Below, piece by piece: positions 27,304-36,900 of a DNA stretch of 64,000 nucleotides. Origin of the DNA: Pararobbsia alpina_A (GTDB lineage Bacteria > Pseudomonadota > Gammaproteobacteria > Burkholderiales > Burkholderiaceae); contig NZ_OZ221289.1 in assembly GCF_965118125.1 (NCBI RefSeq), positions 124,001 through 188,000 on the forward strand, given 5' to 3'. Within the stretch, counting starts at the first letter, position 1. Every line of letters begins with the position of its first letter. A model generated the notes under the pieces. The model saw nothing but the letters and a program-made list of their open reading frames with translations. It searched no databases and was not told the origin of the DNA. Position numbers and translations under genes: made by a program.

Positions 27304-27660
27304 ATGGTTCATGACGCCGATATTGCAGCAACCCTAATGAATCGATGGGGCATATCCGGCAACAGTAGAGACAGCACTCTCGAGCTTTTAAAAGAGGGCC
27401 GGCTACAGTTCACGATCGAGCGAGGACTCTTCGAAAGCGGTGTCCCGTCCTTCCGCCATGGAATCGAATTCGAGTGCTTGTTGTTCGGAGACGGATCGCG
27501 TGTGCTGCGGCTGGTGGACTCCAACAAGGCGAGCGGTCTTACGCCTTGGTCGAGCGTCGCTCCAGCGAAAGCTATGCCGCATGCGGCGAGTCTCGGCGCA
27601 GCCAATCGAGGCAATCATGACCGACCTCGCACTGACAGCACCACTCTATTCGCCGACTGA
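27304..27660 (+). CDS. Small hypothetical protein
   Basis: 118 residues from ATG 27304 with GGGAGG seven bases upstream. The N-terminal 75 residues (LMNRWGISGNSRDSTLELLKEG, GIEFECLLFGDGSRVLRLVD) look like a folded domain; the tail is less regular. Family unknown. It lies about 200 bases beyond the SOS box but on the opposite strand from the nearer ORF. Confidence 0.4.
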   Translation: MVHDADIAATLMNRWGISGNSRDSTLELLKEGRLQFTIERGLFESGVPSFRHGIEFECLLFGDGSRVLRLVDSNKASGLTPWSSVAPAKAMPHAASLGAANRGNHDRPRTDSTTLFAD

Positions 27661-28197
27661 AGGTGTGCTCTTCTCGGCTTACGGGTTCGACCGCGGGTAT
27701 GTAGGTTGTACGCTTTCATTTGAGGCCGCGCGAGCGCCCTGGCGCCGAGTATCGAGACAACAATGCTGCTAGCGTTCAAGCTCAACCAACAGCTGATTGT
27801 GCGCGTAGTCGGCAGCATGCCGGTACCACCGGATGGACAGCGCGCCGTGCTAAAGGCAAGCGAGTTGGTCTGAAACTTTCCGTACTCCACCGGAAGGGGC
27901 CTCGCGCCCGCGCGTTCCCTTGGTTGCGAAAAAGCAAGCGACTGCAACAGGATGTACTAGCGGCCATGCTCGGGCTACGTCACCGAGTTGAGCTCGACTG
28001 CGCCTGTGGTCAGACCTCCGGGAGGATCGCGCCTGGATATAGAGCGTGAAATCGAGCATCGCTCGAGGACAGCGGTCGCGCGAACACCTCGGCTCGGTTG
28101 GGAAATGACTCCCCCATTTCGCCGCCCGGCATAGCGCCCGATAAGATGGTCTGACCCCAAAAGTATTTGTTGCACTGCGTCGAAAACCCGCCTATAA
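27661..28197. other. Non-coding stretch
   Basis: No supported gene in these 537 bases. A 36-codon frame from about 27762 (MLLAFKLNQQLIVRVVGSMP) ends early and has no known family. Confidence 0.35.
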
Positions 28198-28213
28198 CCA
28201 TCCATATGGATGG
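28198..28213. promoter_or_regulatory. Palindromic operator overlapping the CopG-like gene start
   Basis: CCATCCATATGGATGG is a perfect 16-base palindrome ending three bases before the regulator's ATG. Ribbon-helix-helix repressors bind such symmetric sites and commonly repress themselves; binding is inferred. Confidence 0.5.
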
Positions 28214-28216
28214 CGA

Positions 28217-28642
28217 ATGGATGGAATCGTGAAAAAATTGACGACCGGGCCGAAAATCGGTGACTCAGAAAAGATCACGATCAACTTGGGCCCGGTTGAT
28301 CTCGGCCAAATCGATCTTCTGGTCGAAGAGGGCTTTTACGCTAACCGCAGCGACGTGATCCGAACGGCGATTCGCAACCATCTTTCGTTGCACGCGCAGG
28401 TGGTGCGCGAAACCGTCACGCGGCGCGCGCTGGTCTTGGGGCTTCAGCATTTCTCCAAACAGGACCTCGAGGCGGTTCGCGCTGCCCACCAGCGCCTGAA
28501 TATCCATGTGCTGGGCCTCGCCAGCATCGCACCGGATGTCTCGCCCGAACTCGCCCTCGCAACCATCGAAAGTGTGGTGGTTCTCGGAGCGTTTCACGCG
28601 TCGCCTGCCGTTAAGGCTGCGCTCGCCGATAGATTTCGCTAG
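28217..28642 (+). CDS. CopG-type ribbon-helix-helix transcriptional regulator
   Basis: 141 residues. Residues about 18-55 (EKITINLGPVDLGQIDLLVEEG, ANRSDVIRTAIRNHL) match the ribbon-helix-helix strand and two helices. The remaining 85 residues are helical (LVLGLQHFSKQDLEAVRAA; VSPELALATIESVVVLGAF) and probably mediate assembly or ligand sensing. It stands 33 bases before a PHB-depolymerase-type esterase gene and probably regulates it. ATG 28217 is used; GTG 28229 is an alternative. Confidence 0.8.
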   Translation: MDGIVKKLTTGPKIGDSEKITINLGPVDLGQIDLLVEEGFYANRSDVIRTAIRNHLSLHAQVVRETVTRRALVLGLQHFSKQDLEAVRAAHQRLNIHVLGLASIAPDVSPELALATIESVVVLGAFHASPAVKAALADRFR

Positions 28643-28675
28643 CCGGATCGTTACCCAGGAACGGGGAAAAATGCG

Positions 28676-29770
28676 ATGAAATTGAACGAAGGATTTTTGA
28701 GTTCTATGCGCGGCGCGATGGCGTTACTGCGCGAACATGGTCCCGCCAAGGCGACGGAAGCCATTCAACGTGCGTTGCACGCCAACGTCGCCGACAAGAT
28801 GTATGACGTCGATTCGCATCAAACTGGGCAGGGCGCGTCACTCCCGTCATTTGCGAATACGGCGAACGAGCGTTTCGCGTTCGGCGCGGCAGAAGAGTGC
28901 GTCGATGTAGAGGATCTCGGGCATGTCAGCACGCATAGATATTCGAACGCCGCTGGCAGCCGTAAATATCGGTTATATGTGCCGCCGCGTGAAAACGACG
29001 ATGCGCTCCCGCTGATCGTGATGTTGCATGGGTGCACGCAGAGCGCTGACGATTTCGCCGCTGGCACGCAGATGGACGCGCTTGCTCAACGACATCGATG
29101 TCTCGTTGCGTATCCTGAGCAGCCAGCCCAGGCAAACCCATCCAAGTGCTGGAATTGGTTCAAACCAGAGGATCAAACTCGCGAGAGCGGTGAGGCTTCA
29201 CTGATCGTAGGAATTGCGCGCGAAATTGCTTCGACGCTCAATGTCGATCGGGACCGTGTCTTCATCGCTGGTTTATCTGCGGGTGGAGCGATGGCGGCAA
29301 ATATAGTTGACGCCTATCCCGACGTCTTCGCCGCTGCCGGCGTGCATTCGGGTCTCCCAGCGCGATGCGCGCACGATTTGCCCTCCGCGCTTGCGGCCAT
29401 GAAGGGTGGACGCCATCCATGGATGGGGCGCGCTGGCCACGAGACACACGCACCTCGTCGACCGATGATCGTGTTTCACGGAGACGCGGATACCACGGTT
29501 AATGTCGCTAATGCCATGCGAATCGCACAGGGCTTCGACGCGAGGCTGGACATCGACGGTGGGATACGCGCGCAGAAAGCAGGTAATCGTGCCTCCAAGG
29601 CCTCGCGGATAATATCAAGCAATGGCATCGACGCAGAGCTATGGATCGTGCATGGTGCTGGGCATGCGTGGTCGGGTGGCAATGCGCAGGGAACGTTCAC
29701 GGATCCACGCGGGCCTGATGCAAGCGCAGAAATGCTCCGATTCTTTCTGGAACATCCGAAAGAATCGTAG
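28676..29770 (+). CDS. PHB depolymerase family esterase (LpqC-type)
   Basis: 364 residues with GGGGAAAA before ATG 28676. An N-terminal helical stretch (FLSSMRGAMALLREHGPAKAT) precedes an alpha/beta hydrolase from about residue 100: oxyanion-hole motif MLHGCTQSADDF, nucleophile in FIAGLSAGGAMAANIV (Ser about 203), acid in VFHGDADTTVNV (about 267) and His in VHGAGHAWSGG (about 330). No signal peptide, so probably cytoplasmic. Members hydrolyse polyhydroxybutyrate or other short-chain or aromatic esters; the real substrate cannot be read here. Co-located with its likely CopG-type regulator. Confidence 0.88.
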   Translation: MKLNEGFLSSMRGAMALLREHGPAKATEAIQRALHANVADKMYDVDSHQTGQGASLPSFANTANERFAFGAAEECVDVEDLGHVSTHRYSNAAGSRKYRLYVPPRENDDALPLIVMLHGCTQSADDFAAGTQMDALAQRHRCLVAYPEQPAQANPSKCWNWFKPEDQTRESGEASLIVGIAREIASTLNVDRDRVFIAGLSAGGAMAANIVDAYPDVFAAAGVHSGLPARCAHDLPSALAAMKGGRHPWMGRAGHETHAPRRPMIVFHGDADTTVNVANAMRIAQGFDARLDIDGGIRAQKAGNRASKASRIISSNGIDAELWIVHGAGHAWSGGNAQGTFTDPRGPDASAEMLRFFLEHPKES

Positions 29771-30224
29771 TGCAATCGGGAGCGAAGGCGATCGAAACAG
29801 GCCTAGATTCTTCTAAGATCTGGTTCGCCGTTCTCAGGAACGGAATGCATACTCCAGCCGACGATAACTTTCGATTGCCGGGCCTCGATGTCAGCGCGAG
29901 GTGGACTACCGTCGCCGTCGTAAATGGAGGGCCAAACGTAGCGGCAACTGCGCCTCTGCATCTGCGCGATGAGCGGTGGATTTGCTGACGCAGACTTGCG
30001 TACTGCGGATGCCTCGCGGGTTAGCCCGGTCTCGCATCGCACAATGCGCGCTTCTCAACGTCCCAATTGCGCTGATGGCACGCTGTTGCGCGCAAAGCGG
30101 ACGCGGACAGTGCCCACGGGTTAGCGCGGTCTATTGTCCTGAGCGTAGACGCGGCCAGAACGGGCATAAACCGCTGATAGCAAATTGTGGATGCCACGTT
30201 GGTGTCGTTCATGGGGCCATCGCA
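29771..30224. other. Non-coding stretch
   Basis: 454 bases between the esterase and the next small gene; no gene, terminator hairpin or repeat that I would defend. Confidence 0.35.
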
Positions 30225-30551
30225 ATGAATCTCAGTACGACGTCGTTATCTGGAACCGTCGGTTGCTGCGAGGCTCTTGCCGCAGCGGGCGCACACGCGG
30301 ATCAACGCGACGACGAGAGTCGTGCGTGCGGAGAAGATGCTTTCAAACTCTGCAGCTCGAAAATTCCTGACGAAGACAAGGTCGTAACGTGTATGAAGCG
30401 ACACGTCAGTGAGTTGTCACCGCAACACCGCGTGTACTTTGTCGCGAAGAAAACGTCCGGGTCGTTCATGGCGTGCATTGGTCTTACCGACAAGATCGTT
30501 GCGGAACGTAACGAATGCAGCCGCGCCGGAATGAGAATTTTCTTTGAATGA
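30225..30551 (+). CDS. Small cysteine-rich repeat-like protein
   Basis: 108 residues from ATG 30225. Cysteines are spaced CGEDAFKLCSSKIPDEDKVVTC ... HVSELSPQHRVYF, then ACIGL and ECSRAG. This matches small exported Cys-rich proteins in which blocks of the form C-x(4)-A-x(3)-C-x(5)-IP-x(7)-CM recur. The N-terminus lacks a convincing signal peptide, so the start may be wrong or the leader damaged. Function unknown. Confidence 0.5.
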   Translation: MNLSTTSLSGTVGCCEALAAAGAHADQRDDESRACGEDAFKLCSSKIPDEDKVVTCMKRHVSELSPQHRVYFVAKKTSGSFMACIGLTDKIVAERNECSRAGMRIFFE

Positions 30552-31186
30552 ACTCGCGCATTTTGTGCCTGCGCAACGTCGGCGGACTTGACTTGGGGCG
30601 GTAGCTGTTGAGGATCACCTAAGGATGCGCTAATGTGCTCGACTGTCAACCTCGGATGCCGTTGCGTGGGCTCAAACGCTTAGTTCTCACTTCCGTATTC
30701 GATTGGCGTCAGTCGCGAAGCTTCTCGTGCCGACTCTTCCGCGCAGCACCGGGCTGCGCAGGCGACTTCGTTGGCGTTGGATGTCGGTGCCGAGTTGTAG
30801 GCAGTTTCGGGTTGTACGATGAATAGAACGCGTGAAACGCATCCTGTCCGTTCGCCGGCTAAAGCATGCCGAACCAATTGCCTTGCAATCAGCGATGCAT
30901 GAATCCACTGTCGCAAGACAGCGAAACGGGCGTGGCGTGCGAAGCAAAGGCCAACGCCCGCTGACCGGACGTGACTACCAAGTCCGCATCTCGTCGTCAC
31001 ACGGATCAATGGAAGCTTCCACGCGCACGTCAAAGTAAAGCGAGCATGAGATTGCAAGCCTTTGTTCCCGTGCGTTGGGAGCGGGCACATCGGAGCCGTT
31101 CGTCTCCTTGGCTGTCGAGGGCCGGCCATGAACTGGCTCGCCGCTCGTCGCCGCGGACATGGCGCGGCCGGAATAGGCTAGCGAAT
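30552..31186. other. Non-coding stretch
   Basis: 635 bases with no supported gene; overlapping short frames on both strands without ribosome sites. Confidence 0.35.
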
Positions 31187-31426
31187 TTACGGCACGTGGG
31201 GCTTGTAGCGAGACCCCATCTCTCGATCGACTCTTTTCCAACTTGGCGATGAATACGGCTCATCGCCAAGCGACGCATCAAGAAAAGCAAGGTTCCAACC
31301 GCTCTCTGCTACGTGCGGCGCATTGCTAGGTACGTCCCCACTCTCGAAAAACCGGCTGCGAATCGTGACTGATGCACGCGCTCCTTTCGGGTAGGCCGCA
31401 TTTAACGCGTCCATGAACCCTGTCAT
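31187..31426 (-). CDS. Small hypothetical protein coupled to the response regulator
   Basis: 79 residues (MTGFMDALNAAYPKGARASV ... GWNLAFLDASLGDEPYSSPSW). Its ATG overlaps the response-regulator stop as ATGA, which suggests translational coupling and is the main reason to believe it. No recognised domain. Confidence 0.4.
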   Translation of the reverse strand: MTGFMDALNAAYPKGARASVTIRSRFFESGDVPSNAPHVAESGWNLAFLDASLGDEPYSSPSWKRVDREMGSRYKPHVP

Positions 31427-31869
31427 CGATCAGCCACGGATGGCGCACCATCCGGCTGCGTCAACGCGAGCAATATGCGAACTAGCAGGTCCATGTCACC
31501 AGGCTTGCCGCAGAAGGCGTCGAAGCCCGCTTTTCGATAGGCCAGCTTGTCCGAGTCAAAGCTAACTGCCGTCCACGCTACGGCGGGGCAGGTAACGCCG
31601 CGGCTTCGCAATGCCCTCAACACATCAACGCCGCTCATGTCCGGCAGTGTAATGTCCAGGAGGACAACGTCAGGCTGTGCAAGTGCCGCGGATCGAATCG
31701 CCGAAGCACCATCGAGCGCCGTCGAGACGGCGTATCCATGAAGCGTGAGCACAATGGAGATAACCTCCAGGGTGTCACGATTGTCGTCGACTGCGAGAAC
31801 ACGGACGGGCACATGGGCGGCTTGACGCCCTCGATTCCATTGCTCGCCCGATAGAAATCGTTGTGGCAT
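31423..31869 (-). CDS. Single-domain response regulator (receiver only)
   Basis: 148 residues. A leader of about 20 residues precedes a CheY-like receiver: acidic pocket VDDN (residues 28-29), phospho-acceptor Asp72 in VVLLDITLPDMSG, Thr100 (AWT) and Lys122 (CGKPGD). All catalytic positions are present. There is no output domain, so it would act through protein contacts. No kinase is adjacent; the large hybrid kinase at 39383-43045 is one possible partner. Confidence 0.88.
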   Translation of the reverse strand: MPQRFLSGEQWNRGRQAAHVPVRVLAVDDNRDTLEVISIVLTLHGYAVSTALDGASAIRSAALAQPDVVLLDITLPDMSGVDVLRALRSRGVTCPAVAWTAVSFDSDKLAYRKAGFDAFCGKPGDMDLLVRILLALTQPDGAPSVADR

Positions 31870-32373
31870 ACGGGCCTACGTGTTGTTGCATTGATCTTTG
31901 GTGCGTCGTGATCGGGCGCGTCGATGGGCGTACGTCGCAGCGATGGGGCCTTAAACAGGGAGTATCGAACGCACCGCGGGGGCAAGGTGTGCTCACCGCC
32001 ATGGCGCAAGGCATGTCACCCCAATGGTCCGCCTTCCCCCTTGGATCACACCAAGGATTGCGGCGGGTTTTACGAGCTCGCTAGGCTTGCGTGAGTTCTT
32101 GGCCATGGTAGTCTCCGACAAGTTGCATCCACGCATTCGTCGAAGCGATTCGCGTGCCCACCTCAATATATCGAGGTCCGGTTTTGATCGCTACACGACC
32201 TCGGGACGAGGATTCGCTTCGACTCGAGCCGCAGATCGCAAGGACGGCGTGTGCACGGCGACGGCAATTGCGTCAAGTGAAGAAGAAAATTCCGTGCGCG
32301 CTGTCGAGGAAGTGACCACAATTCTGGCTACGCGCCGACATCGATAAATTGTTTTAGTCGCAACAGGCATCGC
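31870..32373. other. Non-coding stretch
   Basis: About 500 bases between divergently placed genes; no gene or repeat recognised. Promoters for the flanking genes must lie here but are not clear. Confidence 0.35.
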
Positions 32374-32673
32374 ATGGGTAAAGCATTTGAATATCGAGGC
32401 TTCTATGTCTTCGTGTATATCGAACAATCTGAATGGCGCAGTACGCAGGGATCGCGCGAAGTGGGTTATGTACCCGTGATTCAGATCGCAGAGCGCGACG
32501 AAATTACTGAACAATCCTCACGAATTCGCGTTGGCAACGTAGCCGGAAACCCTTTTGGGTCGGCGGATGCTGCAATGGACGCGGGCGGCACGGCAGCGCG
32601 AAAGTTCATCGCAGACATGATCGGACACAACGTGACGCAGGCGTTTGCCTGGAAAGAACTGCCACTCCACTGA
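32374..32673 (+). CDS. Conserved-looking hypothetical protein
   Basis: 99 residues (FEYRGFYVFVYIEQSEWRST, VGYVPVIQIAERDEI, FGSADAAMDAGGTAARKFIADMI). The beta-strand then helix pattern, with an AMDAGGTAAR helix, resembles small stand-alone proteins frequent in Burkholderia. No signal peptide, no strong ribosome site. Function unknown. Confidence 0.55.
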   Translation: MGKAFEYRGFYVFVYIEQSEWRSTQGSREVGYVPVIQIAERDEITEQSSRIRVGNVAGNPFGSADAAMDAGGTAARKFIADMIGHNVTQAFAWKELPLH

Positions 32674-33015
32674 CTACCGCGACATGTCGCTGGTTTTTAC
32701 ACGGCTCCGCTGGGTAGGCCAAGTTACGCGGCGCAATCTACCACGCATTCTTTCCCGCGACTCGAGAGGCTCGCCTTTGACCCGCGCCTCAATGCGCCCG
32801 ACGCGTGCTGACGTGGCACGTCCCGTGCGAAGACTGCATCGCGACAGTCTCTCTCGCGGCACGTCGCACCGCGTCCTAGCCGGGTTCGTTCGAATCCGAG
32901 ACTCCACACTAGTCATTGACTTCCTTTCAGGGAGTGCGTGGTGACTTGTATCTACCGTTGAGTGATTGCCGCGTCACGTGGCGGGCAACGCTTTTCCTCA
33001 AAAAAGGAGAACGCG
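32674..33015. other. Non-coding stretch before the catalase pseudogene
   Basis: 342 bases without a gene. AAAAAAGGAGAACGCG at its end is a strong ribosome site for the catalase start. Confidence 0.4.
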
Positions 33016-33891
33016 ATGTTTGCTCATAACAAGCGCCTCCAATACACCTTGCGTGTGGCAGCGCCGAATCCTGGTCACGCCAATTTGCTTCTCGAACAGT
33101 TTGGCGGGCCGCAGGGTGACTCGCCGCAGCCTGCTGGTACTTCACACAAGCCGTCGCTGAGGATGACCCTGGCCGGAAAGACATGCTCTTTGACATCGCC
33201 ACGGAAGAATTGAGCCATCTCGAAGTGATCGGATCTATCGTCGCGATGCTCAATAAAGGCGCCAAAGGCCAGTTGGCGGAGGCGGTCGAAGAAGAGGCCG
33301 AGTTGTACCGCTCTCTGACAGGGGGAGGCAACGATTCGCACATCACTGCGTTGCTCTATGGCGGGGGGCCAGCATTGACCAACTCGGCGGGAGTGCCGGA
33401 CCGCTGCCTATATCGATACGATTGGAGAGCCTACGGCGGACCTTCGTTCGAACATCGCTGCCGAAGCACGGGCGAAGATCGTCTACGAACGGCTAATTAG
33501 CGTCACTGACGATTCTGGCATACGTGAAGCGCTCGGTTTCCTAATGACCCGCGAGATTGCCCATCAGAAATCGTTTGAAAAGGCTTTGCATTCAATTCAG
33601 CCAAACTTCCCGCAGGGGAAACTCCCGGGCGACCCCAAATTTACAAGCGTCTACTACGATCTGTCGAAAGGTGCTGACGCCCGTGGTCCTTGGAACGAAG
33701 GCAGTGACTGGGAGTTCGTTTCGCACCCGGAGCCCGCAGTGGACGGTGGCGATGGCACGGCAACCGTGAACGTTCAGGAAGCTGATCTCGATGTGCTCAA
33801 GGCGATGGCCTCTCGTACCGCCTCGGATACGAGCATTGACCCAACGACGGGCGCTGATTTGGGCTCGGGCGGGGCGACCGACAGCATATAA
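33016..33891 (+). pseudogene. Manganese catalase, broken by two single-base frameshifts
   Basis: A good ribosome site (AAAGGAGAA) precedes ATG 33016, which opens MFAHNKRLQYTLRVAAPNPG...LLLEQFGGPQG. At about 33119 one base is missing: restoring it continues LAAA..YFTQAVAEDDPGRKDMLFD. A second base is missing at about 33398 (after SAGVP), beyond which TAAYIDTIGEPTADLRSNIA follows. The remaining frame runs to 33891 (LGFLMTREIAHQKSFEKALH ... GSDWEFVSHPEP). The ExxH manganese-ligand pairs TEELSHLEV and TREIAHQKS are intact. The family disproportionates hydrogen peroxide with a dinuclear manganese centre, at about 290 residues. Two independent lesions argue for real decay over sequencing error. Confidence 0.85.
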
Positions 33892-34006
33892 AAATAGGCA
33901 GTTGTCATTGGGCACCGTCGAGGGTGGTGCAATGCCCTCGGTACCGCGGGGGCGGGCGCGATTGTTGCGCAACGCTCTCGCCGCGCCACTCCTTGAGACC
34001 GTCGAC

Positions 34007-36247
34007 ATGGATATGCACAACGACTCACCCATCTCCGAATCCGAAGCACAGACCAAGGCCGCAAGCCGCACGTTCGGCGAGTCCATCGAGGAGGGCGCTC
34101 CGTTTCCGTTGGGCGCGACCTGGGACGGCAAAGGCGTGAATTTCGCGTTGTTCTCTGCAAACGCCACCAAGGTCGAGTTGTGCCTGTTCGATGATGAAGG
34201 ACACACGGAACTCGAACGCATCGAACTGCCCGAATACACCGACGAGGTGTTTCACGTCTACGTCCCGGGCCTGCGGCCGGGTGCCGTCTACGGCTACCGT
34301 GTCCATGGACCCTATGACCCCGGGAATGGTCATCGCTTCAACCCGAACAAGCTGTTGCTGGACCCCTACGCCAAAGCGCACATCGGCGAGCTCAAGTGGG
34401 CGCCGGAGATTTTCGGCTACACCCTCGATTCGCCGGAAGGGGATTTATCGTTCGATGAACGCGACAGTGCGCCGTTCGTTCCGAAGTGCAAGGTCGTCGA
34501 CTCCACGTTCTCGTGGTCTCATCCCGAGCGCAGCGCGCTCGGCTGGGATAGTGTCGTTTTTTACGAGGCCCATGTCCGGGGCTTCACAAAAAAACACCCG
34601 CAGGTGCCGGAGCGGCTGCGCGGTACGTTCGCAGGCATGGGCGAGCCGGTAATCGTCGACTACGTCAAGAGCTTGGGCGTCACTACCGTCGAGCTCATGC
34701 CGATTCATACCTTCGTCAACGACAGCTATCTGCTCGACAAGGGCCTGACTAATTACTGGGGTTACAACACAATCGGCTTTTTTGCCGCCGACCCACGGTA
34801 TTTCTCCGGAGAGATCGAGCAGCTTGCCGAATTCAAGCACATGGTCGACCGCTATCACGAGGCGGGGCTCGAAGTCATCCTCGACGTGGTTTATAACCAC
34901 ACCGCAGAAGGCAACGAGCGCGGCCCGACGCTGTCTTTCAAGGGGATCGACAACGCTTCGTACTATCGGTTGCTTCCCGATCAGCGCCGCTTCTACATCA
35001 ATGACACTGGAACCGGAAACACGCTGAACCTCTCGCATCCACGCGTGCTGCAAATGGTGACGGACAGTCTGCGCTATTGGGTAACCGAAATGAAGGTCGA
35101 CGGATTTCGGTTCGACCTTGCCACCATTCTCGGGCGTGAACCCCATGGGTTCGACGAGGGCGGTGGTTTTCTCGACAGTTGCAGACAGGATCCGGTGCTC
35201 TCCAGTGTGCGACTGATTGCCGAGCCCTGGGACTGCGGACCCGGGGGGTATCAGGTCGGTGGATTCCCGCCGGGCTGGGCCGAGTGGAACGATACGTTCC
35301 GCGATACAGTGCGTTCGTACTGGAAAGGTGACGAGGGGAAGGTCCCGGAACTCGCAAAGCGCATCACAGCTTCGGGCGACAAGTTCAATCGCCGCGGCCG
35401 GAGGCCGTGGGCCAGCGTCAACTTCGTCGCCGCCCACGATGGCTTTACCCTGAACGATATCGTGTCGTACAACGACAAGCACAACGACGCGAACGGCGAA
35501 GACAACAAGGACGGACATTCCGACAATCGTTCGTGGAACATGGGCGCCGAAGGCCCGACCGACGATGCACGGATCGAAGAAGATCGTGAGCGTCAGAAGC
35601 GCAACATGCTCGCAACGCTGCTGCTGTCGCAGGGCACGCCAATGATCCTGGCCGGTGACGAGTTCGGGCGCACGCAAAACGGCAATAATAACGCTTACTG
35701 TCAGGATAACGAGATCAGTTGGGTCAACTGGGAGCAGATCGATGACCGAGGGCGCACCCTGACGGAATTCGTCCGGATGCTGACGACGCTTCGTCGCCGG
35801 TTGCCGGTTCTTCGACGTGCCCGCTTCTTGACCGGGGAATATAACGAAGCGCTCGGCGTAACCGATGCGCGGTGGCTGTCGCCCGCCGGTGAGGATTTGT
35901 CTCAACAGCAGTGGGACGACGCTTCGATGCGATGCTTTGGGCTGGTCGTCGATGGCCGCGCTCAAGCGAGCGGCATCCGCAAGCCGGCGTCCGACGCTAC
36001 GCTGCTTTTGATCTTCAACGCGCATCACGACGTCGTTAATTTCACCCTCCCGGCAATTGCAGACGTAGATCACTGGACGTGCTTGCTCGACACGAACGTA
36101 CCCATTCGCGGCGAACTGCCTGCGTTCAAATCGAGGGACACCTATCAGGTCACCGGCCGCTCGCTCCTAGTGTTTGCCCTCGAAGCCACGAGTCATGAGA
36201 CGCAGCAAATATTCGACACACTTGAGTGTGATCTAACGGAAAGCTAA
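34007..36247 (+). CDS. glgX: Glycogen debranching enzyme GlgX
   Basis: 746 residues from ATG 34007. A CBM48-type N-terminal domain (FPLGATWDGKGVNFALFSANATKVELCLFD, HGPYDPGNGHRFNPNKLLLDPYAKA) is followed by a GH13 barrel with all four signature regions: DVVYNHTAEG, VDGFRFDLATILGR (nucleophile Asp), RLIAEPWDCG (acid Glu) and NFVAAHDGFTLND. A C-terminal beta domain ends the protein. It hydrolyses alpha-1,6 branches of limit glycogen. An upstream in-frame ATG at 33932 has the better ribosome site (GAGGG) but adds a low-complexity leader, so the start is uncertain. No other glycogen gene is nearby. Confidence 0.93.
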   Translation: MDMHNDSPISESEAQTKAASRTFGESIEEGAPFPLGATWDGKGVNFALFSANATKVELCLFDDEGHTELERIELPEYTDEVFHVYVPGLRPGAVYGYRVHGPYDPGNGHRFNPNKLLLDPYAKAHIGELKWAPEIFGYTLDSPEGDLSFDERDSAPFVPKCKVVDSTFSWSHPERSALGWDSVVFYEAHVRGFTKKHPQVPERLRGTFAGMGEPVIVDYVKSLGVTTVELMPIHTFVNDSYLLDKGLTNYWGYNTIGFFAADPRYFSGEIEQLAEFKHMVDRYHEAGLEVILDVVYNHTAEGNERGPTLSFKGIDNASYYRLLPDQRRFYINDTGTGNTLNLSHPRVLQMVTDSLRYWVTEMKVDGFRFDLATILGREPHGFDEGGGFLDSCRQDPVLSSVRLIAEPWDCGPGGYQVGGFPPGWAEWNDTFRDTVRSYWKGDEGKVPELAKRITASGDKFNRRGRRPWASVNFVAAHDGFTLNDIVSYNDKHNDANGEDNKDGHSDNRSWNMGAEGPTDDARIEEDRERQKRNMLATLLLSQGTPMILAGDEFGRTQNGNNNAYCQDNEISWVNWEQIDDRGRTLTEFVRMLTTLRRRLPVLRRARFLTGEYNEALGVTDARWLSPAGEDLSQQQWDDASMRCFGLVVDGRAQASGIRKPASDATLLLIFNAHHDVVNFTLPAIADVDHWTCLLDTNVPIRGELPAFKSRDTYQVTGRSLLVFALEATSHETQQIFDTLECDLTES

Positions 36248-36900
36248 TCCGCGATGATCGGCGGCAGGGTATGCGAGCGACCCATGCGATAGTTGCTGCT
36301 GGCCGAAAGAGCTGAACGACAGTTGCCCTGACTCGCGAACTACACGACGGCCGGGGATTTATCGCGTTGCGTAGGGAGATTCGCAGTATGGCAGATCTTA
36401 AATCTGCATACATCGGCGAGAGAATTCTTTCGGATTTGTGGACATGCTGGTCGACGAAGCGTGAGATGGTCGGTTGCGCTACCCGGGGGAGCGCCGCACC
36501 GATGACGCTGAATGTCTGAGGAATGCATCGGATCACTTACCGATTTGATGAACACCTTCCACTAGGATGATACGCGTGCGACGGAGTGGGAATGCGCAAG
36601 CTTGCCACTCGATACGAGACAAGGCATCTCGTCCAAAACCTCTAGCACATCGCTGTAAATTTCTCAAGTGAGCGAGGTGAACGTCGGGGCACTTATAGAT
36701 TCTGTGAAACCCGAATCAACGTGTTACGCGCTAGCCCCATTGGTTGATAGTAAGGCATCGATATCATTCGAAATCCTAACTAGGGAATTCAAGGAATTTG
36801 ATCAAACGCAAGAGATGCAAAAAAATGTTTTCCTTGGAACCTCAATCCGGTCAAGTTTCTTCCGTAAAGAGGTTAGGGGTCGGGAAAACAGGAGAACGTC
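36248..36900. other. Non-coding stretch between glgX and the chemoreceptor
   Basis: About 650 bases, AT-richer toward the right end. A 78-codon frame at 36668 has no ribosome site and runs into the chemoreceptor start, so I do not call it. The receptor promoter should lie in the last 200 bases. Confidence 0.4.

Noticed and set aside
28045..28197. IS end or transposase fragment before the CopG-like gene
   Set aside because: A short minus-strand translation looked suggestive but no family motif or inverted end could be identified.
32962..33213. Separate 83-codon gene at the start of the catalase region
   Set aside because: It is the first segment of the frameshifted manganese catalase, not an independent gene.
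34445..36073. 542-codon minus-strand frame opposite glgX
   Set aside because: Antisense to the conserved GH13 motifs; no recognisable domain.
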